A stretch of DNA of 64,000 nt from Desulfofustis glycolicus DSM 9705. Its GTDB lineage: Bacteria; Desulfobacterota; Desulfobulbia; Desulfobulbales; Desulfocapsaceae. The position numbers and the translations under genes are program-made. Of this stretch, positions 8,329 to 18,686 are shown in pieces. The notes under the pieces were generated by a model, which made no database searches, was not told the origin of the DNA, and saw only the letters and a list, made by a program, of their open reading frames with translations. The stretch lies in assembly GCF_900130015.1 (NCBI RefSeq), contig NZ_FQXS01000012.1:61405-125404 (forward strand), written 5' to 3'. The number at the start of each line of letters is the position of its first letter. Positions within the stretch are counted from its first letter, which is position 1.

Positions 8329-9792
8329 ATGTTACCAGATAGTTATGAAATGGCACTAACTTTCGATGATCTTTTGCTCGTGCCGGCAGCATCCGCTGTA
8401 CTGCCCAACGAAGTATCCCTGGCGACCCGCTTGACTCGAAAGATCAGGCTTAACTGTCCACTGATCAGCGCGGCGATGGATACGGTCACCGAGTCAGCGA
8501 CGGCGATCACCATGGCCCGCGAGGGCGGGCTTGGTATCATTCACAAGAATATGGGGATCGAAAGTCAGGCGCAGGAGGTAGAACGGGTCAAGAAGTCGGA
8601 ATCGGGGATGATTACCGATCCGATCGTCGTCCACCAGGACCAGTCGGTGGCCGAGGTCCAGGACATCATGAGCCGCTACAAGATTTCCGGCCTGCCGGTC
8701 CTCCATGAAGGCAAGCTGGTCGGTATCGTCACCAACCGCGATCTGCGCTTCGTCTCCGATGCCGACCTCAGAGTTTCCGACGTGATGACCAGCAAGAACC
8801 TGGTGACCGCCAAAGCCGGTATCACCCTGGAGCATTCCAAAGCCCTGCTCCATGAGCATCGCATCGAGAAATTGCTGGTCGTCGATGACGATGGCAATCT
8901 CAAAGGGTTAATCACTATCAAGGATTTGGAAAAAATAAAGAAATATCCCAACTCGGCCAAGGACGAGTTCGGCCGGCTGATCGTCGGGGCCGCCATCGGC
9001 GTCGGACCGAACTGCGAGGCCGATGTCGAGAGGCTGATAAAGGCCGGCGTCGACGTGGTAGTCCTTGATTCGGCCCACGGCCATTCCAGCGGAGTGGTGC
9101 GGACGCTGCAGGCGATTCGCGGGGCCTTTCCCGATCTTGAGATCGTTGCCGGCAACATCGCCACTGCCGAGGCGGTTGAAGACCTGATAAAGGCCGGCGC
9201 CAGCGCCGTCAAAGTCGGCGTCGGGCCCGGTTCGATCTGTACCACCAGAATCGTTGCCGGCGTCGGGGTTCCGCAGTTTACGGCCCTGAGGCATTGCGTC
9301 AAGGTGGCTGCCGCTCACGATATCCCGGTGATTGCCGACGGCGGCATCAAGCACTCCGGCGATCTGGCCAAAGCGATCGGCGCCGGGGCGTCGGCGGTGA
9401 TGATCGGCAGCCTGTTCGCCGGAACCGACGAGACACCGGGTGAAACGTTTCTCTACCAGGGGCGCACCTATAAGGGGTATCGGGGGATGGGCTCGCTCGG
9501 GGCCATGGCCCGCGGTTCCTCGGACCGCTATTTTCAGGCCGAAGTAGAAGCTGCGGCGAAACTGGTCCCGGAAGGTATCGAGGGTAAAGTACCGTATCGT
9601 GGACCGCTTGCCAGTGTGCTCTATCAATTACTCGGCGGTCTGCGCTCGGGCATGGGCTATGTCGGTGCGGCGACCATTGCCGAGTTGCAGACCAAGGCCC
9701 GTTTCGTCCGCATCTCGTCGGCGGGATTGCGCGAATCCCATGTCCATGATGTCATTATTACCAAGGAAGCGCCTAATTATCGGATGGCATGA
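8329..9792 (+). CDS. guaB: Inosine-5'-monophosphate dehydrogenase
   Basis: A 487-residue cytosolic enzyme converting IMP to XMP with NAD, the committed step to GMP. The TIM barrel is interrupted by two CBS domains (about residues 95-205). The catalytic loop GPGSICTTR places the nucleophile at Cys304, and the flap motif RGMGS-GAM follows ([18 protein letters not shown]). AAAGGAG precedes the ATG at good spacing. guaA is downstream in the usual guaBA order but is separated by a 141-bp mobile repeat. Confidence 0.97.
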   Translation: MLPDSYEMALTFDDLLLVPAASAVLPNEVSLATRLTRKIRLNCPLISAAMDTVTESATAITMAREGGLGIIHKNMGIESQAQEVERVKKSESGMITDPIVVHQDQSVAEVQDIMSRYKISGLPVLHEGKLVGIVTNRDLRFVSDADLRVSDVMTSKNLVTAKAGITLEHSKALLHEHRIEKLLVVDDDGNLKGLITIKDLEKIKKYPNSAKDEFGRLIVGAAIGVGPNCEADVERLIKAGVDVVVLDSAHGHSSGVVRTLQAIRGAFPDLEIVAGNIATAEAVEDLIKAGASAVKVGVGPGSICTTRIVAGVGVPQFTALRHCVKVAAAHDIPVIADGGIKHSGDLAKAIGAGASAVMIGSLFAGTDETPGETFLYQGRTYKGYRGMGSLGAMARGSSDRYFQAEVEAAAKLVPEGIEGKVPYRGPLASVLYQLLGGLRSGMGYVGAATIAELQTKARFVRISSAGLRESHVHDVIITKEAPNYRMA

Positions 9793-9822
9793 CGACCTGC
9801 CGCCGCAGGCAATTAAACGGTT

Positions 9823-9963
9823 GAGCCTTTTGCAAAACTTAGATTTTCGTTCAAAATCAAGGCATGCGAAAAATTTTTCCGCAGGCATATATATGATATT
9901 CCGAGGATAAAATTTTGAGCAAAACGCAGAGTTTGGGCGAAAAGATTGTTTTGCAAATGGCTC
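9823..9963 (+). mobile_element. MITE-like palindromic element, subfamily A, copy 2 (between guaB and guaA)
   Basis: A 141-bp element, nearly identical to the copy at 898-1038, with the same GAGCC...GGCTC ends. A perfect 4-bp target duplication GGTT flanks it (9819-9822 and 9964-9967). The near-identity and clean duplication suggest recent movement. It puts a potential ~140-nt hairpin in the guaB-guaA spacer. Confidence 0.9.
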
Positions 9964-9997
9964 GGTTAATCACCAGAGCAGAGAGGTCTCGCCGGAG

Positions 9998-11554
9998 ATG
10001 AGCAGCCATACCGAGATGATCTTGATTCTTGATTTCGGGTCACAGACGACCCAGTTGATCGCCCGAAGAATCAGGGAGCAGAAGGTCTATTGCGAAATTC
10101 ACCCTTATTCGATTTCCGTCGAGCGGATCAAGGAGCTGCGACCCGCCGGCATCGTCATGTCCGGCGGACCCTGTTCGGTCTATGACAACGATGCCCCCCA
10201 CTCCGACCCGGCGGTCCTGGCTCTCGGTATCCCGATTCTCGGCATCTGCTATGGCGCCCAGTTGATGATCCTGCAGTGCGGCGGCCGGGTCGAACGAGCC
10301 GAAAAACGGGAGTTTGGCAAGGCCGAATTACAGGTACTGCGGACCGACGGCCTCTTTGCCGGACTGGAAACCGGAGAGGGAGTCCATCATCACCAGGTCT
10401 GGATGAGCCATGGCGACCGGGTCGAGGTGGTCCCGGACGGGTTCGAGGCCACCGCAGTCAGCGCCCACTCGCCGTTTGCGGCGCTGCGGCATCGTGACAA
10501 ACCTTTTGTCGCCGTACAATTCCATCCGGAAGTGGCACACACCCTGATTGGTAACGACGTGTTGCGCAATTTCATTTTCGGTTTCTGCGGCTGCCGGCCG
10601 GACTGGACCATGCAGTCCTTCATCGAGACCACCGTGGCGGCACTCAGGGAGAAAGTGGGCACGGCCCGGGTCATCTGTGCGCTGAGCGGCGGGGTCGATT
10701 CCTCGGTCACGGCGGCGATGGTCCACCGGGCCATCGGCGACCAGCTGACCTGTATCTATGTCAACAACGGTCTGATGCGTTCTGGCGAATCGGAGGCGAT
10801 TCTGCGGTTCTTCAAGGAAACGAGCAAGCTCAATGTGATCGACGTCGATGCCACCGACTTCTTCCTCGACGAATTGCACGGCGTGGTCGATCCGGAATTG
10901 AAACGCAAGAAGATCGGCCTCGGATTCATCAAGATCTTCGAGGAGGAGGCCGGCAAGATCGGTAATGTCTCTTACCTTGCCCAGGGTACCCTTTACCCCG
11001 ACGTGATCGAGTCGGTATCCTTTCGTGGTGCGGCGCCGATCAAGTCCCATCACAATGTCGGCGGGCTGCCGGAGATTATGAAGCTCGATCTGATCGAACC
11101 GTTGCGGGAATTGTTCAAGGACGAGGTCCGGTTGCTTGGACTCGAACTCGGTCTGCCAGAAGAAGCCATCTACCGGCAGCCATTTCCCGGACCGGGACTC
11201 GGTATCCGGATCATGGGCGAGATTACCCGTGAACGGCTCGACATCCTGCGTCAGGCCGATGTCATCGTGCTTGATGAGATGAAAAAACAGGGCTGGTATC
11301 GGCAGGTCTGGCAATCGTTTGCGGTACTGCTGCCGATCCAGACGGTCGGGGTCATGGGTGACGGACGGACCTACGAGCACGTGGTGGCCATTCGCTGCGT
11401 CGATTCCCGAGATGCGATGACGGCCGACTGGTCGAGGCTGCCGTACGATCTGCTCGGCACCATGTCCACCAGGATCATCAACGAGGTCCGCGGCGTCAAC
11501 CGGGTGGTTTATGATATCTCCTCGAAGCCGCCGTCGACCATTGAGTGGGAATAG
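9998..11554 (+). CDS. guaA: GMP synthase (glutamine-hydrolysing)
   Basis: A 518-residue two-domain enzyme that makes GMP from XMP, ATP and glutamine. The N-terminal class I glutaminase has GGPCSVYD, the nucleophile elbow GICYGAQ (Cys84) and FHPEVAHT. The PP-loop ATP pyrophosphatase domain has [10 protein letters not shown], and the C-terminal dimerisation domain ends with the typical PPSTIEWE. The 9998 ATG has GGAG directly abutting it, so initiation from an ATG at 10016 (MILILDFG) is possible. The downstream NYN gene begins 1 nt after the stop. Confidence 0.96.
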   Translation: MSSHTEMILILDFGSQTTQLIARRIREQKVYCEIHPYSISVERIKELRPAGIVMSGGPCSVYDNDAPHSDPAVLALGIPILGICYGAQLMILQCGGRVERAEKREFGKAELQVLRTDGLFAGLETGEGVHHHQVWMSHGDRVEVVPDGFEATAVSAHSPFAALRHRDKPFVAVQFHPEVAHTLIGNDVLRNFIFGFCGCRPDWTMQSFIETTVAALREKVGTARVICALSGGVDSSVTAAMVHRAIGDQLTCIYVNNGLMRSGESEAILRFFKETSKLNVIDVDATDFFLDELHGVVDPELKRKKIGLGFIKIFEEEAGKIGNVSYLAQGTLYPDVIESVSFRGAAPIKSHHNVGGLPEIMKLDLIEPLRELFKDEVRLLGLELGLPEEAIYRQPFPGPGLGIRIMGEITRERLDILRQADVIVLDEMKKQGWYRQVWQSFAVLLPIQTVGVMGDGRTYEHVVAIRCVDSRDAMTADWSRLPYDLLGTMSTRIINEVRGVNRVVYDISSKPPSTIEWE

Positions 11555-11555
11555 C

Positions 11556-12317
11556 ATGCTGAAGACCGGAATCTATGTCGATGCCGAAAACATCAGGCTC
11601 AGCGGTGGCTACGGCATGCGCTATGACGTGCTGGTGGAGTTGGCCAACAGCGGCAATTCCGTGCTGCTCCGGGCCAATTCCTACCTGGCCGAAGATCGGA
11701 GCCGAACCAAGGAGGACGACGAGTATCGCCAGAAACTCTATCGCTACCACAATATCATCCGGCAGTGCGGTTTCAAGGTCATCAAGAAATACGTCAAGCA
11801 CTTTGTCGATGATGAGGGGATCCTGACGACCAAGGCCAATGCCGATATGGATCTGGCCATCGACGCATTGCTGCAGGCCCGGAACCTGGACCGGATCATC
11901 CTGCTCACCGGTGACGGCGATTTTATCCGTCTGGTGCTCGCCTTGCAGAACATGGGCTGCCGGGTCGAGGTGATCGGCTTTAACAACGTCAGCAGTGAAC
12001 TCAAGGAAACGGCCGACAGTTACCTCTCCGGCTTCCTGGTTCCCGGTCTGCTGCCGATGCCGCCCGATGGCGCCGGCCGACTTCGGGGCATGCCGGTCAA
12101 CTACAATGCCGATCGCGGGTTCGGGTTCCTGCGCTACTACAAATTGAGTGGTGGTGGACTGCGAGCGGAGACGGTGTTTTTTCATTGTTCGAAATCGACG
12201 GTGGCAAACGATGCGGTTTTTCTCGACGCCGCCAATATTTTCGAGTTTTCCATCGTCCAGAACCCGGAAAACAACAACCGCACCGAGGCAACCGATATCA
12301 CCCTGCTGGAGGCGTGA
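11556..12317 (+). CDS. NYN (LabA-like PIN-fold) RNase with cold-shock-like C-terminal domain
   Basis: A 253-residue protein. Residues 1-165 form a NYN domain with the acidic metal-binding set expected of this nuclease fold (Asp9 in YVDAENI, Asp97/Asp99 in NADMD, Asp120/Asp122 in LLTGDGDF). Residues ~176-238 resemble an OB-fold cold-shock domain: RGFGFLRYY looks like RNP1 and VFFHCS like RNP2. The simplest reading is a ribonuclease with its own RNA-binding module. The start lies 1 nt after the guaA stop, using GAGTGGGA inside guaA as ribosome-binding site, so it is probably translationally coupled to guaA. A link to nucleotide metabolism is not otherwise supported. Confidence 0.75.
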   Translation: MLKTGIYVDAENIRLSGGYGMRYDVLVELANSGNSVLLRANSYLAEDRSRTKEDDEYRQKLYRYHNIIRQCGFKVIKKYVKHFVDDEGILTTKANADMDLAIDALLQARNLDRIILLTGDGDFIRLVLALQNMGCRVEVIGFNNVSSELKETADSYLSGFLVPGLLPMPPDGAGRLRGMPVNYNADRGFGFLRYYKLSGGGLRAETVFFHCSKSTVANDAVFLDAANIFEFSIVQNPENNNRTEATDITLLEA

Positions 12318-12360
12318 CGGCCGGAATGATGCGATCTGCTGCCGCCCGCTGCTTGGTGCC

Positions 12361-13461
12361 ATGACCCCGTCTCTCATTGATCGTGGCCGTCGTGTCGTGT
12401 GCGCCTCTTTTCTGTCGCCAACTGCCCGGCCTCCAGAGATTGAACCCCTCGGAGCCGGCAGGATCAACGACACCTTTCTGGTCTCCAGTTCCGGCCATGT
12501 CCCGCTCGTTCTGCAGCGCATCAATGGTGATGTCTTTCCCGATCCGGTCTGCATTGCGGAAAACGTCGCCGCGGTTACGGCCCATCTTGCCGGCCGCCGG
12601 CAGCAGAGCGGGGGCGATGAGCGGTTTCCGCGTCTTGTGCCGGCACGGGATGGGAAGAGTTGTGCGATCGACCACGACGGCGCAGTATGGCGGGTGATCG
12701 AGTACGTCTCCGGAGCGGTCAGTTACCCCTTGGTCACGTCAGCGGACCAGGCCTTTGAGGTGGGGCGAATGCTCGGCCGCTTCCATCTGTTGCTCGATGA
12801 TTTCGATTCCGGCGTGCTCCGGCCGCCGTTGCCCGGCTTTCACGATCTGCCCGCTTATTGCCGGGGCTTGGAGCAGACTTTGGCGGAGCCTCGGCGCTCT
12901 GCGAGCGGAGCCGCGCGCGACTGCTGCCTCCAGGTGGAGCAGCGGCTGGTCGATGCCGACGCGCTCGTTCGGGCACACCAGCGTGGTGAGTTGGTCCAAC
13001 GCCTGATTCATGGCGACCCGAAATGCGACAATGTTTTGTTCGATCGGAGCACTCTTCGGGCGGTCGCCCTGATCGATCTGGATACCGTTTCGCCCGGCCT
13101 GGTGCTCTGGGATCTCGGCGATTGCTTGCGCTCGGTCTGCAACCCGGCTGGAGAACGACCGCCTGATCGGCGACCGGGGAAGTTTCATCTCGATCTTTGC
13201 CGTGCCGTCCTGACCGGCTACCGTGCCGGCGGTGCCGACCTGAGTGCAGCTGAGAGGTCGCTGCTTTTTCAAGGGCTACGCCTGCTCACCTTTGAACTCG
13301 GGGTCCGTTTTCTGACCGATTACCTGGCCGGTGACCGTTACTTCAAGGTTGAAGAGCCGGAAGATAATCTCGACCGGGCCAGGGTCCAATTCGATCTGTT
13401 GGCACAGATTGAGCATCAACAGGCAGGTATTGAGGCACTGGTTGCCGATATCTGGCCTTGA
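12361..13461 (+). CDS. Phosphotransferase (APH fold), N-acetylhexosamine kinase-like
   Basis: A 366-residue aminoglycoside-phosphotransferase-fold kinase. It opens with the GxGxINDTFLV and VLQRIN signatures seen in N-acetylhexosamine 1-kinase relatives. The catalytic loop is HGDPKCDNVLFD and the metal-binding segment LIDLDTV. Family members phosphorylate small sugars, choline or related alcohols with ATP; the substrate here is unknown. The ATG at 12361 is chosen because the upstream extension of the frame overlaps the end of the NYN gene and lacks conservation. No clear Shine-Dalgarno is visible, so the start is uncertain. Confidence 0.75.
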   Translation: MTPSLIDRGRRVVCASFLSPTARPPEIEPLGAGRINDTFLVSSSGHVPLVLQRINGDVFPDPVCIAENVAAVTAHLAGRRQQSGGDERFPRLVPARDGKSCAIDHDGAVWRVIEYVSGAVSYPLVTSADQAFEVGRMLGRFHLLLDDFDSGVLRPPLPGFHDLPAYCRGLEQTLAEPRRSASGAARDCCLQVEQRLVDADALVRAHQRGELVQRLIHGDPKCDNVLFDRSTLRAVALIDLDTVSPGLVLWDLGDCLRSVCNPAGERPPDRRPGKFHLDLCRAVLTGYRAGGADLSAAERSLLFQGLRLLTFELGVRFLTDYLAGDRYFKVEEPEDNLDRARVQFDLLAQIEHQQAGIEALVADIWP

Positions 13462-14805
<1,344 letters not shown>

Positions 14806-14869
14806 TTATGGTTAGGCCCAAGTTTTTTCGTCTATTCGGACAAATCGATTCTCAAAGGGAGGTACTCAG

Positions 14870-15235
14870 ATGACAAGTATAGCCTACGCGGCCGAAGGGG
14901 CAGCGGGCGGAGGAGCAGCCGGGGGATTTGCGTCATTCATCCCGTTGATCCTGATTTTCGTGGTTTTTTATTTTCTGTTGATTCGGCCTCAGCAAAAGCA
15001 GGCAAAACAGCATCAGGCCTATTTGAGCGAGTTGAAAAAGGGAGACCGGGTGGTCACCAAGGGTGGCGTCTACGGTGAAATCACCGGCCTGACCGATGGT
15101 GTGCTGACCCTGGAGATTGCCGATAACGTGCGGATCAAGGTGGCCCGTGACGCCATCGCCGGCCCGCAGGTAAAAGAAGACGCCAAATCGGAGGCGGGCG
15201 GCAAGGAGAAGAAGGCCAAGTCCTCAGGGTCGTGA
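14870..15235 (+). CDS. yajC: Preprotein translocase subunit YajC
   Basis: A 121-residue small membrane protein with a Gly/Ala-rich N-terminus, one transmembrane helix (about residues 24-42, ending in the signature LLIRPQQKQ) and a soluble domain with the GDRVVTKGGVYGEITG motif. It is an accessory subunit of the SecDF-YajC complex. GGGAGG precedes the ATG. The tgt-yajC order is conserved widely, but secD and secF, which usually follow, are absent: a terminator comes 43 nt later. The last 20 residues are Lys/Ser-rich. Confidence 0.92.
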   Translation: MTSIAYAAEGAAGGGAAGGFASFIPLILIFVVFYFLLIRPQQKQAKQHQAYLSELKKGDRVVTKGGVYGEITGLTDGVLTLEIADNVRIKVARDAIAGPQVKEDAKSEAGGKEKKAKSSGS

Positions 15236-15277
15236 GGGATTAGAGGCTGCTGATTGTTCTACAGGTGTAGAATTGGA

Positions 15278-15321
15278 CACGAAGGGCGGACCGGCATCAG
15301 CCGATCCGCCCTTCGTGTTTT
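15278..15321 (+). terminator. intrinsic terminator after yajC
   Basis: CACGAAGGGCGGA pairs with TCCGCCCTTCGTG across a short loop (15278-15317) and is followed by TTTTC. It closes the tgt-yajC unit. Confidence 0.85.
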
Positions 15322-15358
15322 CACGCCCGGTCAATTATCGGCTCACCGATGGTTTTAC

Positions 15359-15512
15359 ATGAAAATCAATCGCTCCGGGGGATGGCCGCTGGCCGGTCCT
15401 GCCTCCGGCTGCTGACGTCCTGTCCACAGCCCTACGGGCCTGATTCTCCGGCCCGCCGGTCCTTCACGATGCAGCCTCCGGCAGGATCGGCCAGCTCTTC
15501 CGACCACGATGC
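15359..15512 (-). repeat. GC-rich modular palindromic repeat (family 2), shortened copy
   Basis: Starts ATGAAAATC and contains CCTGCCTCCGGCTGCTG, GGGCCTGATTCTCCGG and GATGCAGCCTCCGGCAGGA. These match, in reverse, both ends of the longer copies at 32337 and 55571, with the middle replaced or lost. It occupies most of the 15236-15547 gap; apart from the terminator nothing else is seen there. Confidence 0.65.
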
Positions 15513-15547
15513 CGATCATGTTTCGTTGTGACCATTAGCCATGGGGG

Positions 15548-15853
15548 TTATATGCCCCACCAGCGGCCAAGAGCGACGATTGCCACACCGACCACCATTG
15601 ACAGGAAGACATTGCCCGTCTTGCAGCTACACAGGCCGGTCGCCAGCGTGGCCAGCCAGCCGATCGGCCCGGCGGCCACTGCGGCCGGGATAATCAGGGA
15701 GAGGAGAATGGTGCCGGGCAGCGCATCCATGAACGTTTTAAACCGGCCTGATTTCGGTAAACGACCGGCAAGCAGCAGTCCGGAGATCCGCAGGCCGTAG
15801 GTTACCAGCGCCGCTGCACCGATAACGAGCCAAACCAGCAGTGTGTCAGCCAT
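15548..15853 (-). CDS. azlD: Branched-chain amino acid transport protein AzlD
   Basis: A 101-residue protein with three or four transmembrane helices and the family signature VTYGLRISGLLLAGRLP. AzlD is the small partner of AzlC; the pair exports branched-chain amino acids or analogues. The ATG at 15853 overlaps the end of azlC by 8 bp, so translation is coupled. An upstream extension of the frame lies inside azlC and is not credible. Confidence 0.88.
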   Translation of the reverse strand: MADTLLVWLVIGAAALVTYGLRISGLLLAGRLPKSGRFKTFMDALPGTILLSLIIPAAVAAGPIGWLATLATGLCSCKTGNVFLSMVVGVAIVALGRWWGI

Positions 15854-16562
15854 TGCCGTGCCCCCTGCCCGGCTCGGTCTCGCGCACTGCAGCTGCCAGT
15901 GCCCCGGCAACGCCGCCGCAGACGATATACCATTTCCCCGGTAGCAGGGCCTCACTGGCCAAGGCGAACATTGCTGCGATCAGCCAGGGCAGCAAGTCGC
16001 GACGTCCCCTCCAGAAACTGAAAACCAGCGCGGTAAAGACCGCTACAAAGGAAAAATCGAGTCCGTATCGCTCCGGATTGGTGATCACCGCGCCGAGGCG
16101 ATGGCCGAGCATGGTGCCGCTACACCAGGCGAGTTGAACGCAGAGACCGCCGCCGAGCAAAAACCAGGTGGAAACCCTCTGCTTGTGAAAACGAGCCATG
16201 GTAATGGCCCAGTTTTCGTCAGCAACCAGATGCATGAACAAAAAGCGATGGCGCAGGGATGTTCCCTGGAAGAGCGGACTGAGCGAGGCGCCGATCAGCA
16301 GGTAGCGCATGTTGATCACCAGCACGGCCAGCGTAATCTCGACGATCGGCAGCGGTGGCAGCCACATATCGACTATGACGAATTGCGCTGAACCGGCAAA
16401 AACGCTCAGGTTCATGACCAGCAACTGATACCAGGTCAGTCCTTTCTGGGCAGCGAGCAGGCCGAGAACGCTGCCGTAGGCGCCGACACTGGCGGCAACG
16501 ACGAGGCTGGCGGTGAATCCGGCCCGGAGGTCGAGGTGCTGTTGGAGGTGACGATTTCCCAT
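15846..16562 (-). CDS. azlC: AzlC family branched-chain amino acid permease
   Basis: A 238-residue integral membrane protein with about six hydrophobic segments and the AzlC signature FAGSAQFVIVDM, followed by LAVLVINMRYLLIGASL. It works with AzlD (overlapping downstream) as an inner-membrane exporter. The ATG at 16562 fits the family N-terminus; no strong Shine-Dalgarno is obvious. Because branched-chain amino acid breakdown produces the branched acids handled elsewhere in this window, the pair could be linked metabolically, but nothing in the sequence shows co-regulation. Confidence 0.88.
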   Translation of the reverse strand: MGNRHLQQHLDLRAGFTASLVVAASVGAYGSVLGLLAAQKGLTWYQLLVMNLSVFAGSAQFVIVDMWLPPLPIVEITLAVLVINMRYLLIGASLSPLFQGTSLRHRFLFMHLVADENWAITMARFHKQRVSTWFLLGGGLCVQLAWCSGTMLGHRLGAVITNPERYGLDFSFVAVFTALVFSFWRGRRDLLPWLIAAMFALASEALLPGKWYIVCGGVAGALAAAVRETEPGRGHGNG

Positions 16563-16960
16563 TTGTGGACCGGTGATCCGGACGAAGAACGAAGATTATC
16601 TGTGGCATGTACAGTTGTTACCGCTGCGGCACCGATTATAATCACAGCTGAAGCATGATGGCAAGGGGTTCTGCGAAGGCCATTTAGGGTGCCGGAAACC
16701 CGGCCGATTGAGGAGTTCCTGTGGCGACGGTGTGCCGCCGTCGCCACAGGCGATGCTGCGTCGACCGGTCGGCACTACGATGAGGGGGGAATCAGCTATT
16801 TTCTTGTTCAAAAATAGAAAGACGGCTATAGTCCGGTTTTGTATTTTGTGGACAAAGATTTGTTTTTCTGGGATGTTGCCTGGTGCCGCCGGAGCAGATC
16901 GATTGACACGGCACCACGATCAGGTGAGTGGATGACCCGAGAGGAGATCACCAGACAGCC
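16563..16960. other. intergenic region between azlC and the cyclase gene
   Basis: About 400 bp with no supported gene. It contains a perfect 13-bp stem, CCTGTGGCGACGG/CCGTCGCCACAGG (16718-16750, 7-nt loop), without a T tract. The two flanking genes are divergent, so both promoters should be here, but none could be assigned with confidence. Confidence 0.5.
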
Positions 16961-18043
16961 ATGATGACGATGCGTCTGAAATACACCAAATACTCTCAGC
17001 TGAAAATTTTCCTGATTGTTTCTTTTCTCGTCGGCGCCACCCTCTGTGTGGTCCAGTCCGCTCACATATTCACGCCGTTCGACATGGCGCTGTTCAGGAT
17101 GGATTCGCTTGAGGGGTATCAGCCGATACCGCTCAGTGTCACCGTGCTGATCATCATGTTTCACACCTTGTTTCCCGGTATCATCATTCTTGAAGAAGGG
17201 GTGGTCAAGGGCATGATCTATACGGTCATTGCCTGGTTTTTTTATGCCGTGCTGATCCACTCCTATTCCACAGCTTTTCACCTGTTTATGCCGGTATCGG
17301 CCCCGCTGATCGGCACACTGGCTGCTATCATCAGAGTCCTGGCCTGGGGGTCGACGGTTCTTGAAGAAGAGAAGAACGATATCAGAAACACGTTCGGGCA
17401 TTTTGTCGAACCGAGCATTGCCACATTGGCCATCGAGAATCCCGGCTTGCTCAAGGAGGACGGCGTCCTCAAGACGGTCACCGTGATGTTTGCCGATCTC
17501 CGTGGATTTACAAAACTCTGCCGGGATATCGAGCCCGAGCAGGTGATCAAGATGATGCGTGAATGTTTCGGCAAATTGATTTCGATTGCCCGGGCCAATG
17601 ATGGCGTTATCGATAAACTGATCGGAGACTCCCTGATGGTGGTTTGGGGGAACCCGGTGGAGCGGCCGGATCATGCCGAACGAGCAGTGGAAGCGGCGCT
17701 GGAGATGCAGGCGATGATGCGCAACCTGCGTCATCGGTGGCAGACCCGCATGGGCGTGAAGATTGATTTGGGTATCGGTATCAATACCGATCAGGTGGTG
17801 GTCGGCACTATCGGTTCCGAGGAGTATTGCGACTATACGGTTCTTGGCTATGGCGTCAATATCGCCTCCCGGATCGAGCGGGGCTGCCCGGGTGGCGAAA
17901 TCTGCGTTTCCAAGAAAACCATGGAATTGCTGGGCGGGCTCTACCGTTGCGAAGCAATGGGCCGATTCGAATATAAAAACGTCAGAGACAAGATCGAGGT
18001 GTTTCGGGTGCTCCAGGATCGTGATCAGGGAGAAAACACGTAG
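16961..18043 (+). CDS. Membrane-anchored class III adenylate/guanylate cyclase
   Basis: A protein of about 360 residues. The first ~125 residues carry four hydrophobic segments. The CYCc catalytic domain follows, with FADLRGFTKL (first metal Asp), DKLIGDSLMVVWG (second metal Asp) and VLGYGVNIASRIE (transition-state Asn/Arg). Class III cyclases make cAMP or cGMP from ATP or GTP; the specificity-determining residues were not resolved. AGGAG lies 15 nt before the ATG at 16961, so one of the next in-frame ATGs may be used. The 3' end overlaps the convergent Yip1-like gene by 19 bp. Confidence 0.85.
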   Translation: MMTMRLKYTKYSQLKIFLIVSFLVGATLCVVQSAHIFTPFDMALFRMDSLEGYQPIPLSVTVLIIMFHTLFPGIIILEEGVVKGMIYTVIAWFFYAVLIHSYSTAFHLFMPVSAPLIGTLAAIIRVLAWGSTVLEEEKNDIRNTFGHFVEPSIATLAIENPGLLKEDGVLKTVTVMFADLRGFTKLCRDIEPEQVIKMMRECFGKLISIARANDGVIDKLIGDSLMVVWGNPVERPDHAERAVEAALEMQAMMRNLRHRWQTRMGVKIDLGIGINTDQVVVGTIGSEEYCDYTVLGYGVNIASRIERGCPGGEICVSKKTMELLGGLYRCEAMGRFEYKNVRDKIEVFRVLQDRDQGENT

Positions 18044-18600
18044 ATCGCACTGACACTGAAAATCCACATGCAGGCAACGGCCAGCGTTGCCTTGCCCTCG
18101 CTCAGACCCTGTCCCACCACCATACTTTTCTTGATCAGCACAAACGACCAGACAAAAGACAGGAGCAGGGGCACCAGGAAGATGGACATCACCGCTCCAT
18201 CGTCCGGCCGGAAGCGGATGGCATAGTTCAGTAGCGGAGCGAACAGCCAGAACGGCAGCGTTGCCAGGCCGATCAACTCGAGAACCAGGACCAGGCCGCC
18301 CGGACCGCCGAACGCCTTCGCGGCGGCCCAGTAAATAAGCGTCAGGCCGAAGAGGACCGCGAACATGGTGAAGATGCCGTAGAGAATGAGCAGAAGAGAC
18401 AGAAGCAGCAGCATCCGCCCTGTCAACGCTTCGCTCCCGGCCTGACCGATGACGCCGATCAGATTGGACAGCCCGAACAATGTGCCGAGAATGGCAATAT
18501 TGATCAGCATGACCGGGCGGGCCTTTCCCTCCAGGGCCAAGCGAAACACCTCTTCTTTGCCGGTGGCGAGGGCGGGAAGTAGATCCAGGTAGCGCGGCAC
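18025..18600 (-). CDS. Yip1-domain membrane protein
   Basis: A polytopic protein of about 191 residues with five predicted transmembrane segments and the N-terminal layout of bacterial Yip1-family proteins (short cytosolic helix FRLALEGKARPVM, then repeated hydrophobic helices). No enzymatic motif is visible and the role of bacterial Yip1 proteins is unknown. A GTG at 18600 with AGGAAGAGAG upstream is preferred over a TTG at 18627. It follows the symporter on the same strand after a strong hairpin. Confidence 0.6.
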   Translation of the reverse strand: MPRYLDLLPALATGKEEVFRLALEGKARPVMLINIAILGTLFGLSNLIGVIGQAGSEALTGRMLLLLSLLLILYGIFTMFAVLFGLTLIYWAAAKAFGGPGGLVLVLELIGLATLPFWLFAPLLNYAIRFRPDDGAVMSIFLVPLLLSFVWSFVLIKKSMVVGQGLSEGKATLAVACMWIFSVSAIYVFSP

Positions 18601-18638
18601 GTCTCGTTCTCTCTTCCTATAGAGCAAATAATCGGGAT

Positions 18639-18671
18639 CGATCCGGGGGCCCCGTTGCCGCCCCCGGATCG
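18639..18671 (-). terminator. hairpin after the symporter gene (possible terminator)
   Basis: CGATCCGGGGG and CCCCCGGATCG form a perfect 11-bp stem with an 11-nt loop, 15 nt after the symporter stop. A T tract is lacking, so it may protect the 3' end or reduce read-through into the Yip1-like gene rather than act as a classical terminator. Confidence 0.5.
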
Positions 18672-18686
18672 GTTCGTGGTTGTCGG

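Noticed and set aside
10328..11557. Long antisense open frame over guaA
   Set aside because: Antisense shadow; the sense frame encodes all GMP synthase motifs.
16718..16750. 13-bp perfect stem as a terminator
   Set aside because: No T tract on either strand and the flanking genes are divergent, so there is no transcript to end here.
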